Below are positions 43,008 to 51,504 of a stretch of DNA of 64,000 nucleotides, piece by piece (the first letter of the stretch is position 1; each line of letters begins with the position of its first letter). The notes beneath the pieces are model-generated. The model did not search any database and was not told the DNA's origin. It saw only the letters and a program-made list of their open reading frames with translations. The stretch spans positions 1,461,001-1,525,000 of the forward strand of contig CP126123.1 in the NCBI GenBank assembly GCA_030123605.1, read 5' to 3'. Source of the DNA: Nitrospira sp. (GTDB taxonomy: Bacteria > Nitrospirota > Nitrospiria > Nitrospirales > Nitrospiraceae). Position numbers and translations under genes: made by a program.

Positions 43008-43499
43008 ATGAACCGGACCCTCGCCATCTATTCGACCATTGCAATTCTCGGCGGCTGGAATCTCTTGGGGCTTACGCCTGCGCAAGGGTTTTCCAACAAC
43101 ATTGAACCGGTGGTTTGGAACAGCAACCAAAAATCATCGGCCTGGGCGGAGGAACTGCTCGGCCAAGTCGTGACCTATCAAACCTTGGCTGAGAAAAATC
43201 TGATACCGGGAAACTTTCAACCCTATGTCGATCAAACGAGCAAAGTTCGTGAGCTGTATCGAGCCGGAAATCGGCATGCCACCTATGAAGGTGTCAATCA
43301 GCTGATGGTCATGTTGGAAGCCAGGGTCGGCGGTATCGATACTCACAGCGCCGATGCCTTGTGGGACTTCTGTTATCGCGTCACCCCGGATGAGTACCAC
43401 GCACGCGACCGCCACATTCGTGCAAAGGGCGCCGACGAGGTGAAGAAGCATGAATCGTTCACGCGGGAAATGGAAGAACGGGCCTCCATGGCCTTCTAA
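43008..43499 (+). CDS. Small exported protein of unknown function
   Basis: Not recognised. The 163-aa product has a signal peptide (LAIYSTIAILGGWNLLGLTP, cleavage probably after AQG) and a helical, charged mature part with WAEELLGQVVTYQTLAEKNL and GNRHATYEGVNQLMVMLEAR. It ends near YHARDRHIRAKGADEVKK. ATG 43008 has AGAGGAGGAC upstream; a longer frame from 42921 is rejected. It is first behind the sigma-54 promoter and probably co-transcribed with the barrel gene. Confidence 0.8.
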   Translation: MNRTLAIYSTIAILGGWNLLGLTPAQGFSNNIEPVVWNSNQKSSAWAEELLGQVVTYQTLAEKNLIPGNFQPYVDQTSKVRELYRAGNRHATYEGVNQLMVMLEARVGGIDTHSADALWDFCYRVTPDEYHARDRHIRAKGADEVKKHESFTREMEERASMAF

Positions 43500-43600
43500 C
43501 CCAGTTCGTGTCATCGAACAGTGAATCTGCCGGCAGGGCCGACGACTCCTCATCGAGGGCCGTCGGCTCTGCCGCCTCCGCCCAGGAAAGGAGGATTCCC

Positions 43601-43669
43601 ATGTTCCATGATCGCCGATGCTTCGACCGCCGTCCACCTGGAGGCTTCTCCCCGTACTTGCCGTCTTGA
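43601..43669 (+). other. 22-codon leader-like open frame overlapping the barrel gene start
   Basis: The best ribosome site in this gap (AAAGGAGG, 43587-43594) is 6 bases before an ATG at 43601. That ATG opens a 22-codon frame ending TGA at 43667-43669, out of frame with the barrel gene starting at 43618. It may be a leader peptide, or the barrel gene's true start involves a one-base difference. Confidence 0.35.
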
Positions 43670-45321
43670 CCTGGACGGCCTTGGCCATGCTTGCTCCGAT
43701 ACAAGGGCTGGCCGAATCGGAACGCGCTTCGTACGGCCCCGTCACCCCGGCACCGTTTTCGCGACTTGTTCCCGACCAGATCGAGGAAGACGAGGTGGCC
43801 TCTGTGCCGTTCTGGTCGGCCTTCGACCTCAGAAATTTCTGGATGCGCGCAGACCTTCGTGTGCGGCCTGAATGGCGCAACGGCGTCTGCTTCGGCGGCG
43901 GCCCCCCGATCAACGGTGCCTGCAACAGCCTCACTGCCTCTGGATCGGGAACATCCGCCAACAGCGGCCCCGGCGCCAGCGACTTCTACGTTCAACAGTG
44001 GGCCAGATTGGGCTTGGGATACGACCCTACCCCCAACCTCAACTTTTACCTAGAGATCCAAGACTCGGCGACGTGGGGCGGGAGCGGCAATCCCACAGGA
44101 AGCACTCTGGACGCTGATGCGCTCAACCACACCTGTGCGGCACAACGGTCGGGGCAATGTCGGTTGGGAATCCGCGCAGGATACATGCTGATTCGAAACC
44201 TGGCCGGAATCGACGGCCTCAGCGTCAAAGTCGGCCGACAATATGTCGTGTTCGGCAACCAACGACTGTTCGGGCACTTCGATTGGGCTAACACCGGCTA
44301 CTCGCACGACGGCATCATGTTGAGTTATGCCGGAGCCGGCTTCGACACGAAACTCGGCTGGTTCCGGAATTCTGAAACAGACCTGGGACAAGGGTATCCC
44401 GGAGGCAGCCTGACGCCGAATCTGTTGACCTGCAGTCCGGAGAGAAATTCTTCCTCAACCTGCAATCCGGCCCTCGCACAGCATGCGACCGACGCCGGCG
44501 GCGACGTGGACATGGTCATCCTGTACAACCAGATCCGAAGCCTGCCCTGGATGATCGTCGAACCCTATTACGTCTTGTATTCCAACCGCCTTCCGGAAGG
44601 GGCCAACCCCGGACTCTACCAACCCAAATCCGCCTCTCAGTTACGGCATATGGTCGGGCTCCGTGTGGAACTCAGAAAGAACAACTGGGATTTCGTGCAA
44701 GAAACGGCCTATCAGTTCGGGCGCAGCGCAGATGGCCTCGGGTTCGACAACCAGCACAACCTCACCATCAACGCCTGGGCCTCCGGCACCTGGTTCGGTC
44801 ATACATGGTACGACCATCCCTGGAAAACCCGGCTGGCCGTCGGATTCGATTACGCCTCGGGGGACGGCGACAGCAATTGTGTGACAGCAAGTGGGACGCA
44901 GACCCGCAGTTGCGGCGGCAATGCCAATACCTTCGAAAACTTTTTCCCGACCAATTTTCTTCATGTCGGCTATATGTTGAACGGAGCCTGGCGCAACAGC
45001 GTGCAGCCGCAGATCAACCTGCAGGCTCGCCCGACCGCGCGAGATCACATCGAGATCTCAGCCCTACGCAAGTACTTGGCAAGCGCCCGTGACAACTGGT
45101 ACCGTGGCTCACAGGGGCCGCTGATTTTTTCTCGCGCCGACAACCAGACGACCCATGTCGGCGACGAACTCGACCTCGCATGGAGTCACATGTTCGCGGA
45201 CGGTAAAATCTCGCTGGCGGTCATCTACGGGCACTTCTTCTCCGGTCCCTATATCAAGCAACAGCTCGGCACGTCGGCCGATCAGGACTGGGGTGTCGTA
45301 CAACTCTGGATGAATTTCTGA
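43618..45321 (+). CDS. Outer-membrane beta-barrel of the alginate-export type
   Basis: The 567-aa product has a signal peptide (about 1-32; LPVLAVLTWTALAMLAPIQG) and a long series of alternating amphipathic strands ending in an aromatic C-terminus (WGVVQLWMNF), as outer-membrane barrels do. Segments such as FYVQQWARLGLGYDPTPNLN, GLSVKVGRQYVVFGNQRLFG and IEISALRKYLASARDNWYRG fit the alginate_exp (AlgE-like) family. The transported substrate is unknown; alginate is not implied. The ATG at 43618 lacks its own ribosome site. It lies between the exported protein and the sigma-54 activator. Confidence 0.85.
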   Translation: MLRPPSTWRLLPVLAVLTWTALAMLAPIQGLAESERASYGPVTPAPFSRLVPDQIEEDEVASVPFWSAFDLRNFWMRADLRVRPEWRNGVCFGGGPPINGACNSLTASGSGTSANSGPGASDFYVQQWARLGLGYDPTPNLNFYLEIQDSATWGGSGNPTGSTLDADALNHTCAAQRSGQCRLGIRAGYMLIRNLAGIDGLSVKVGRQYVVFGNQRLFGHFDWANTGYSHDGIMLSYAGAGFDTKLGWFRNSETDLGQGYPGGSLTPNLLTCSPERNSSSTCNPALAQHATDAGGDVDMVILYNQIRSLPWMIVEPYYVLYSNRLPEGANPGLYQPKSASQLRHMVGLRVELRKNNWDFVQETAYQFGRSADGLGFDNQHNLTINAWASGTWFGHTWYDHPWKTRLAVGFDYASGDGDSNCVTASGTQTRSCGGNANTFENFFPTNFLHVGYMLNGAWRNSVQPQINLQARPTARDHIEISALRKYLASARDNWYRGSQGPLIFSRADNQTTHVGDELDLAWSHMFADGKISLAVIYGHFFSGPYIKQQLGTSADQDWGVVQLWMNF

Positions 45322-45327
45322 GCAACC

Positions 45328-46881
45328 ATGCAACGCGCTACCCTGAATTTCGAAACGCTCCTCGAAGTCACCAATGCCCTGAACTCGCAACGGGACATCG
45401 AAAGCCTCTGGCGAGTCATCGCCGATCAAATCCAGAAGGTGATCCCGTGGGATCGCGCCGGCATCACGCTGTACGAATCCAGCACCGATTCCTTTCGATT
45501 TTATGCCGTCATCACCAACATGGCGACGCCGGCCCTGGCACACGACAGTGTTATTCCTCGTGAAGGCAGCGCGGTCGGGTGGGTTTACGACCACCGGCAC
45601 CTGCATGTGCGGGGAGATCTTCAGAAGGAGCAGGTGTTTCTGGAAGACCGCTACTATGTCCAAGAGGGCTTGGGACGGATGATCAACCTGCCCCTGCTCG
45701 TCCAGGAACATTGCCTCGGCACGTTGAACATCGGCAGTGTGCAACCGGGCGAGCCGGATCCGGACGATTGCAAGTTCCTTCAGCAAGTCGCGACCCAAAT
45801 CGCCTATGCCATCGACCATGTGCTGGCGTACCAACAGATCAAGCAGCTGAGCGAACGGCTTCGGCGGGAGAACGAGTACCTCGCGGAAGAGGTCAAGGCG
45901 AGCCGCAATTTGCGTTTGGTCGTCGGCACGTCGCCCGCCTTCACCAAGGTAGTCGATCTCGTCAAGGCCGTCGCTCCGACCGATACCACGGTTCTCCTGC
46001 TGGGGGAAACCGGAACCGGCAAGGAAGTGCTGGCTCAGGCCCTGCACGATTTGAGCGCCCGCAGCCAGAAACCCTTTATCCGCGTCAACTGTGCGGCCCT
46101 GCCCTCCGGGCTCATCGAGAGCGAATTATTCGGTCATGAACGAGGCGCCTTCACTGGCGCGCAACTGCGCCGAGCCGGGCGCTTCGAACTAGCTCATACA
46201 GGCACCTTATTTCTGGATGAGATCGGCGAAATGCCGTTGGAGACCCAGGCCAAACTACTGCGGGTTCTGCAAGACGGGATGGTGGACAGGATCGGCGGGA
46301 CCCAGCCGGTTTCGGTGGACGTTCGCCTGATCGCCGCCACCAATGCCGACCTGTCCACCGCGATTCAGCAGGGAACCTTCCGCGCAGACCTCTATTACCG
46401 CCTCCATATCTTTCCCATCTCCGTACCCCCGCTGCGAGAACGGCGCGAAGACATTCATCTGCTCGCGCAGCATTTCTTGGTTCAGATCGGGGCCAAACTC
46501 AAGCGACCGCACCTCACCTTCGGTCCGCAATCGCTGGCTCGACTCCTTGCCTATAACTGGCCCGGCAACGTACGGGAACTGCAGAATGTGATCGAACGCG
46601 CCGTGATCCTCTCAGGCTCATCCCAGGTCACCGTGGACGAGATGTTGCTTCCCACCGTAAAGGTCGGCCCTCATCAGCCACCGGAACAACCGGCGAACTT
46701 GAGTGACCTGGAACGGCAGCACATCATGGACGTACTCGACCGGACGAAATGGCGCATTTACGGCGACCAAGGCGCAGCCCAGCTTTTGGGATTGAATCCC
46801 GAAACCCTTCGCAGTCGCTTGAGAAAACTCGGTATCAAACGCCCCTCCCTCAAATCGCCTGAACCCACGTCCCTGTCCTAA
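45328..46881 (+). CDS. Sigma-54-dependent activator (GAF-AAA+-Fis HTH)
   Basis: The 517-aa product has an N-terminal GAF sensor domain (about 1-170) and a linker helix. The AAA+ domain carries Walker A GETGTGKE at about 226, the sigma-54-contact loop GAFTGA at about 272 and Walker B LFLDEIGEM at about 291. A Fis-type helix-turn-helix is at about 465-505 (YGDQGAAQLLGLNPETLRSR). It resembles FhlA/NorR-type activators; the GAF ligand is unknown. It follows the barrel gene by 6 bases and probably drives the sigma-54 promoter at 42897. Confidence 0.93.
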   Translation: MQRATLNFETLLEVTNALNSQRDIESLWRVIADQIQKVIPWDRAGITLYESSTDSFRFYAVITNMATPALAHDSVIPREGSAVGWVYDHRHLHVRGDLQKEQVFLEDRYYVQEGLGRMINLPLLVQEHCLGTLNIGSVQPGEPDPDDCKFLQQVATQIAYAIDHVLAYQQIKQLSERLRRENEYLAEEVKASRNLRLVVGTSPAFTKVVDLVKAVAPTDTTVLLLGETGTGKEVLAQALHDLSARSQKPFIRVNCAALPSGLIESELFGHERGAFTGAQLRRAGRFELAHTGTLFLDEIGEMPLETQAKLLRVLQDGMVDRIGGTQPVSVDVRLIAATNADLSTAIQQGTFRADLYYRLHIFPISVPPLRERREDIHLLAQHFLVQIGAKLKRPHLTFGPQSLARLLAYNWPGNVRELQNVIERAVILSGSSQVTVDEMLLPTVKVGPHQPPEQPANLSDLERQHIMDVLDRTKWRIYGDQGAAQLLGLNPETLRSRLRKLGIKRPSLKSPEPTSLS

Positions 46882-47247
46882 CCCTGTGGAATAACAGGAT
46901 CGAGCACCGCCTGGTGCAATCCGGCCTCTAACCATCGGCAGCTGCGGGCACCTTGGCGCCAGCTCCCCATCCGTCGTTCTCGCTAGGGCCGGTTCATTTG
47001 ACCGTGAGACTGAAATCATGATAAGTTGCCGTACCGTACGAGCCTCAGTGAGATCCCACGCTTCGCGTTTCCGCGACCATGCTGCGCGATCGCTTTTCCG
47101 GTTCACGCTGCTCCTACGGCCCATTTTGCCCTCGCTCCGGACAAGGGAATGGGCAACGCAGGAGGCGGGATATTCTCCATGCCCCTCTGCACCCAGTTTG
47201 ATGGCCTGGACATCGCCATCCTGTCGTTCGGCGAAAAGGAGAGTACG
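46882..47247. other. Gene-poor stretch
   Basis: No supported gene. A 238-codon open frame on the minus strand crosses this region into the activator gene, but its product is low-complexity and unrecognised. An upstream in-frame extension of the next gene (to 47026) is also not protein-like. Confidence 0.5.
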
Positions 47248-47520
47248 ATGAAGATTACGTCCGTCTGGCGGGGAAACAAGGCTACACACAAAAAAAAGCG
47301 GACCGTCCCGAAACTGAGGATCCGCTGGACGCAACTCGGACTCGTCGACCCTTCTGTGGAACCGCAGGAGACCTCGATGGACCAGATCCGTCGGGAAGTG
47401 ACTGCCTTGGCCAGTTTCGGATTCGGAGCGGAAACCCGCGCCCGCTCAGAGCAGACTCAGACGCGCCCCCATGGTCGAACCAAGGCGACCCGTACGACCC
47501 GTCGACCGTCCGGAACATAA
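47248..47520 (+). CDS. Small basic hypothetical protein, 90 aa
   Basis: Not recognised. ATG 47248 is preceded by AAAAGGAGAG. The product is strongly basic at both ends (GNKATHKKKRTVPKLRIRW; HGRTKATRTTRRPSG) with a central segment VDPSVEPQETSMDQIRREVT. It could bind nucleic acid. It lies 53 bases before another small basic gene with a non-standard start. Confidence 0.6.
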   Translation: MKITSVWRGNKATHKKKRTVPKLRIRWTQLGLVDPSVEPQETSMDQIRREVTALASFGFGAETRARSEQTQTRPHGRTKATRTTRRPSGT

Positions 47521-47573
47521 TAGGGTTGATCTATTCGACAGTCTCCAGAGGGAGCGAATAGAAGGAGGAAACC

Positions 47574-47762
47574 ATCGCAAGAGCAGGCAAAACCACTATC
47601 GCCAAACGCGATCGAGAAAAGGCTAAACAGGTAAAGCAACGGGAGAAAGAAGCCCGCCGCGTACAGCGAAAGGCAGAGAAGACAACCAGGCCCACGACAG
47701 CGGAGGGAGAAGATCCTGACCTTGAAGGATTGCGATGGGGGCCCCAGGAGCCTCTGTATTGA
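47574..47762 (+). CDS. Small highly charged protein (62 aa) with apparent ATC start
   Basis: The frame reads IARAGKTTIAKRDREKAKQV, then KQREKEARRVQRKAEKTTRP and ends DPDLEGLRWGPQEPLY. This is a Lys/Arg/Glu-rich coiled-coil-like peptide with a conserved-looking tail, like small basic proteins I have seen in other bacteria. AAGGAGG (47562-47568) lies 5 bases before ATC 47574. An in-frame TAG at 47559-47561 excludes any ATG, GTG or TTG start upstream, and none follows within the first 50 codons. Either ATC is used or an ATG has mutated. A hairpin covers the stop codon. Confidence 0.6.
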   Translation: MARAGKTTIAKRDREKAKQVKQREKEARRVQRKAEKTTRPTTAEGEDPDLEGLRWGPQEPLY

Positions 47763-47777
47763 GCAGAGGTTCCTGGG
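47743..47777 (+). terminator. Hairpin over the stop codon of the small charged gene
   Basis: CCCAGGAGCCTCTG (47743-47756) pairs with CAGAGGTTCCTGGG (47764-47777), with one G-T wobble and a 7-base loop. There is no T-run, so it may be a weak terminator or an mRNA 3'-end stabiliser. Confidence 0.45.
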
Positions 47778-47801
47778 CACTTGTCGCATGACTGAACCGA
47801 G

Positions 47802-48140
47802 TTAAGAGGCCTTGACGAAGCGGTCTTCCGTAAAGACCCCGCGCAATTGCTTGCTGACCAGTGATCGGTATTCGCCCTTTTCCTTCGCCATCCTCACCAG
47901 CCCCTCGGCATCCGTTAAAATCAACAGATCTTCTTCCGCAATGAGTACCCGGTCTCCCTTGCCGACATTGATCCGATATTGTGTCCGTCCGTCGGGGTTC
48001 CTGGTCGGACCGGTGACGATTTCAGTCAACCCGTCGATATGCCCCTTTTGCCCGTCCAGACGATGTTGCACCATCGTCCCATCCGGAATTCTCACCCATT
48101 GACTCGCTGCCCGAGGCGCGTCCTGCTTCTGATCACTCAC
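47802..48140 (-). CDS. Hypothetical protein, 112 aa
   Basis: Not recognised. Contains SQWVRIPDGTMVQHRLDGQK, a beta-rich middle (TQYRINVGKGDRVLIAEEDL) and a helical end (VRMAKEKGEYRSLVSKQLRG). Cytoplasmic and soluble. GTG 48140 is chosen because GGGAGG lies 7 bases upstream; ATG codons at 48143-48146 would be too close to it. It follows the helicase gene by 35 bases on the same strand and may be co-transcribed. Confidence 0.65.
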   Translation of the reverse strand: MSDQKQDAPRAASQWVRIPDGTMVQHRLDGQKGHIDGLTEIVTGPTRNPDGRTQYRINVGKGDRVLIAEEDLLILTDAEGLVRMAKEKGEYRSLVSKQLRGVFTEDRFVKAS

Positions 48141-48175
48141 CATCATTCCTCCCTTGCCACATATGATCGACACAC

Positions 48176-49498
48176 TTACGACACCGGACCTGGATCACTG
48201 CCGTTCTTGATTCCTCCGTTCGATTCCCGCGAACCCCCATCGCCGCTCTGACTCCACCCCTGCGACGCTCCACCTCGCCGGCGTCGCCGCACCGGTTCAT
48301 GGCGCGGCACATGCCCATCGGATTTGGTCGCCGTGCCCATCGAAACCGAACCGCCATCCGCGCGAGGCACCGGCTGCCCCAGCAATCGTTCGATTGCTCG
48401 CAATTGGTCCTGATCTTCGGCGGTCACAAACGTCGTGGCGCGGCCGGTCGCTCGCATGCGGGCCGTCCGGCCGATCCGATGGACATAATCCTCCGGACAA
48501 TTCGGCACATCGTAATTGATCACGTGAGCGATGTTCGCCACATCGATTCCCCGTGCCGCGATATCGGTTGCAACCAACACCCGAAAGGTCCCCCGTCGAA
48601 ATCCTTCCAAGGCCGCACGACGTTGCGGCAACGTACGCCCTCCATGCAGCACCGCCACCCGATGGCCGGCCGTATCGATCATACGGCCCAATCGATCTGC
48701 TCGATGTTTCGTCCTGGCAAAGACCAGCACGGTATCGGACTCGGACTGAAGGAGCGACATCAACAGCGAGTTCTTATGATCATGCGTCGTGTGGTGTACG
48801 GCTTGCGACACACCATCGGCGGTCGTCGCCGGCTTGGTGACCATGACCCGCACCGGATCTTTTACACTGGCCTGCGCCAACCGGGCAAGATCGGTGGGCA
48901 TCGTGGCGGAAAACAACAGGGTCTGACGCTCTTCCGGCATGGCATCGAGAATCTGGTTGATTTGCGGGGCAAACCCCATATCCAACATCCGGTCGGCCTC
49001 GTCGAGGACCAAGATGGACATCGCCAGCAAGCTGATCGTCCCGTTCCACATATGATCGAGCAACCGTCCCGGCGTTGCAACGATGATGTCGGGACGCTGT
49101 CGCAAGCCCCTGACTTGAGCCTGCATATCGGCTCCGCCTACGACCGTGGTCGCAAACAATTGCAGATCGCGTCCCAGGGTGTCTATCGTGGCTTGAATTT
49201 GAATGGCTAACTCGCGGGTCGGCGCAAGGATAAGTGCGCGCGGCTGGCCTTTCGGTACCCCACTCAACCGTTCCAACATGGGAATCACAAAAGCCGCAGT
49301 CTTCCCGGTTCCAGTCTGAGCGCAGCCCAATACATCTCGGCCGGCGAGCGCATGGGGAATGGCTTGTGCTTGAATGGCCGTCGGTTCCGCAAAACCAGCC
49401 TTGGCCAGGTTTCGCAAGAGGGTGGGAGACACACCAAGGGTGTCGAAACTCGTCAACGGAGTCGTCTGCACGGAGCTGTCCTTTCGTTGTGATCGCAT
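48176..49498 (-). CDS. rhlE: DEAD-box RNA helicase, RhlE type
   Basis: The 440-aa product has all DEAD-box motifs: Q motif (PTAIQAQAIP), I (AQTGTGKT), Ia (APTRELA), II (LDEADRML), III (SATMP), IV-V (VLVATDIAARGID) and VI (HRIGRTAR). The C-terminal tail is Arg/Gly/Ser-rich (HEPVRRRRRGGASQGWSQSG), typical of RhlE proteins acting on ribosomal and cold-stress RNAs. ATG 49498 is the longest start; GTG 49471 has a better ribosome site (AAAGGA) and may be the real one. Confidence 0.93.
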   Translation of the reverse strand: MRSQRKDSSVQTTPLTSFDTLGVSPTLLRNLAKAGFAEPTAIQAQAIPHALAGRDVLGCAQTGTGKTAAFVIPMLERLSGVPKGQPRALILAPTRELAIQIQATIDTLGRDLQLFATTVVGGADMQAQVRGLRQRPDIIVATPGRLLDHMWNGTISLLAMSILVLDEADRMLDMGFAPQINQILDAMPEERQTLLFSATMPTDLARLAQASVKDPVRVMVTKPATTADGVSQAVHHTTHDHKNSLLMSLLQSESDTVLVFARTKHRADRLGRMIDTAGHRVAVLHGGRTLPQRRAALEGFRRGTFRVLVATDIAARGIDVANIAHVINYDVPNCPEDYVHRIGRTARMRATGRATTFVTAEDQDQLRAIERLLGQPVPRADGGSVSMGTATKSDGHVPRHEPVRRRRRGGASQGWSQSGDGGSRESNGGIKNGSDPGPVS

Positions 49499-49744
49499 TA
49501 AGACGGGATCAGAGAACCGAGGGGAGGGTGAATCCGGAAGGAGTCAGCTCCAAACTGGACCTGGTCGCGATGCGATCGCGCGGTCCACGTTAAAGAGAGG
49601 CAGCATCGGTGGACCGATACAATGCTGCAACGTGAGTCACTGTACCGCATAGGACCTCAGCAGGTCAACAGACCTACCGATTTCAGAGAGGAGCGGCTCG
49701 CCCGTCGACACAATCCTTAATCGTTGCGGTGCGCATGACGCTGT
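49499..49744. other. Intergenic stretch between divergent genes
   Basis: Divergent gap between the helicase and the exported-protein gene (whole gap 49499-49852). No gene or RNA recognised. It must hold the helicase promoter; a promoter for the plus-strand gene lies at its right end. Confidence 0.5.
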
Positions 49745-49772
49745 TTGCCGAATGTGGACAATCTTCTATACT
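49745..49772 (+). promoter_or_regulatory. Sigma-70 promoter
   Basis: TTGCCG (49745-49750), 16 bases, TATACT (49767-49772), about 80 bases before ATG 49853. Confidence 0.5.
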
Positions 49773-49852
49773 ATGATGATGGCTGCGGAAAACCTCTGCT
49801 CGAACGCCGCCGGCGGGCTTTTCCAGCATCACGATAGAAAGCGAGGCCCTCG

Positions 49853-50143
49853 ATGCGACCACACGTCGTTCTCCCATCGCTCTTTCTGGTCCTGTCAGCA
49901 CTCACCTCGACATCGGAAGCGGCATCGGAATCCACGGATAGCGGCGGCAAGGTCGGAGCAAACCAGGGCCTGACCTTCGAGGATATCGGGCGAGGCCTCA
50001 AAAGCGCCGCGAAAAACATCGGCGATGAAATTCCGAAGATCGGCCCGGCGATCGGCGAGACCTTCAAAAAGGTGACGGGCAGCGACAAGGGAAACGCCCA
50101 GCCTAAAGAGCCTCCTCAGACCTCGACCAAGGGCAAGAAGTAG
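49853..50143 (+). CDS. Small exported protein, 96 aa
   Basis: Not recognised beyond its export signal (VVLPSLFLVLSALTSTSEAA). The mature part is short and polar, with an amphipathic segment GLTFEDIGRGLKSAAKNIGD + EIPKIGPAIGETFKKV and a Lys/Pro-rich end. It could associate with membranes. It lies four bases before the DUF3574-type lipoprotein gene, so the two are probably co-expressed. Confidence 0.7.
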   Translation: MRPHVVLPSLFLVLSALTSTSEAASESTDSGGKVGANQGLTFEDIGRGLKSAAKNIGDEIPKIGPAIGETFKKVTGSDKGNAQPKEPPQTSTKGKK

Positions 50144-50147
50144 TACG

Positions 50148-50561
50148 ATGCCGTCGTTGAAATCGATCCTCCCCATCTTACTCATGCTGATGGTCCCCGC
50201 AGGCTGCACCTCTCTTCAACCGCTCTCCTGTTTGCCTAACGAGCGGCCCACGGTGACGGACTCGCTCTATTTCGGCACGGCCAAGCCGGGCGGCGTCGTC
50301 AGTCAGGAGGAATGGGCTGCCTTCGTCAATGACACCGTCATGCCGGCCTTTCCGGAAGGTTTCACCTCCTGGTCGGCCACTGGTCAATGGCAGATGGCCA
50401 GCGGGAGGATCGAACAGGAGCCTTCGTACGTTCTGCAACTAACCCACGAGGGAAGCAGGGCAAAGGAAACCGCCGTCCAACATATCGTGGCCAAATACAA
50501 GAACGATTTTCAGCAGGAAGCCGTCATGCGGATCCGCTCACAAGCCTGTCGTTCGTTCTAA
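50148..50561 (+). CDS. DUF3574-type lipoprotein
   Basis: The 137-aa product has a lipoprotein signal (PILLMLMVPAGC) and a domain resembling DUF3574: TDSLYFGTAKPGGVVSQEEW, VMPAFPEGFTSWSATGQWQM, ETAVQHIVAKYKNDFQQEAV. Function of the family is unknown. The C-terminal Cys is conserved-looking (RSQACRSF). It directly follows the small exported gene. Confidence 0.8.
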   Translation: MPSLKSILPILLMLMVPAGCTSLQPLSCLPNERPTVTDSLYFGTAKPGGVVSQEEWAAFVNDTVMPAFPEGFTSWSATGQWQMASGRIEQEPSYVLQLTHEGSRAKETAVQHIVAKYKNDFQQEAVMRIRSQACRSF

Positions 50562-50692
50562 CGGCAGTTCGCTCCTATTTGACACCCCCCGCACCGTTCA
50601 CTTCTTCCCATGACCTTTCCTAACCTTTCCGAGGTCGTGGAGAATCTGCTGCAGGAGCCCACTGCTGTTCAACCCTCCGGACTGAGCCGGTC

Positions 50693-51046
50693 CTAAACTC
50701 CCCGCACCTGCACTTGAATGGAAGGGGTCGCCGACGTCGGGAGGGTGGATGGTGAGGCGGAATGTCCTGTTGCGGCTGTTTGAAAGCCTGGGATGGACGG
50801 CAGGCCAACACTGCTTGAGAGAATAGCGCCCTTGACGGTCGTACCGGAAAGATCATTCCCTTCGCCGGGTGATGCAGTCTGCTGGAGTTCCTTCCCAACT
50901 TCGAGCGCGAGCCCAACCTGGGTGCTGACGATTTGGCGCGTCACAGGACTTGGAAGAATGCGATGTTCTTCCCTGACGACCGGCGGTTGCAAGGTGCGCC
51001 CGCTCACCTGAATCTCCGAGACAGGATCGACCGTCCCGGCCTTCAT
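50693..51046 (-). CDS. Hypothetical protein, 117 aa
   Basis: Not recognised. The start ATG 51046 has CGGAGG 6 bases upstream, the main support for the gene. The product is low in charged residues and rich in Val, Ser, Thr and Pro (SGRTLQPPVVREEHRILPSP; STQVGLALEVGKELQQTASP). No signal peptide is apparent. The longer start at 51097 is less likely. Base composition is ordinary. Confidence 0.5.
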   Translation of the reverse strand: MKAGTVDPVSEIQVSGRTLQPPVVREEHRILPSPVTRQIVSTQVGLALEVGKELQQTASPGEGNDLSGTTVKGAILSSSVGLPSIPGFQTAATGHSASPSTLPTSATPSIQVQVRGV

Positions 51047-51504
51047 GGTGACCTCCGATCCGCTTTTGATGGAAAAGGGCTGGCCGTCTCCGGTCAACGG
51101 CTCGATTCGCGCCTGAGTCGCGGGATGCCTTCAACAACATGCTCGGGCTTCTCCATGCCTTCCGGTTCCGGCAAGACAAGTACATCGCCCGCATCGGCTA
51201 CCAACGCGATACCGAGGCTGCCGGCGGGTCCAGCTTCTCCTACGGAGGCAATCGGCTCCAGCTCGGCGGACAGGCCACGCTCCCGTGGTATGACATCAGT
51301 GGCCGGCTCGACTATGAGGTCCATTGGCGTGCATACAACCATGGCCAGGTCACTTTTCTCGACGAGGCCGGACAATTGTCTCCACGCCGGGACACCGAAC
51401 AGGACCTCTTCGTCCAGGTGGCCAAAGCCCTCCCCCGCAACTTGACCCTGGCGCTGCAATATCAAAGCGTGATCAACAGTTCCAACATCCTCGTCTATAC
51501 CTAA

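Noticed and set aside
46618..47334. 238-codon minus-strand frame
   Set aside because: It overlaps the end of the sigma-54 activator gene. No ribosome site, signal or recognisable domain.
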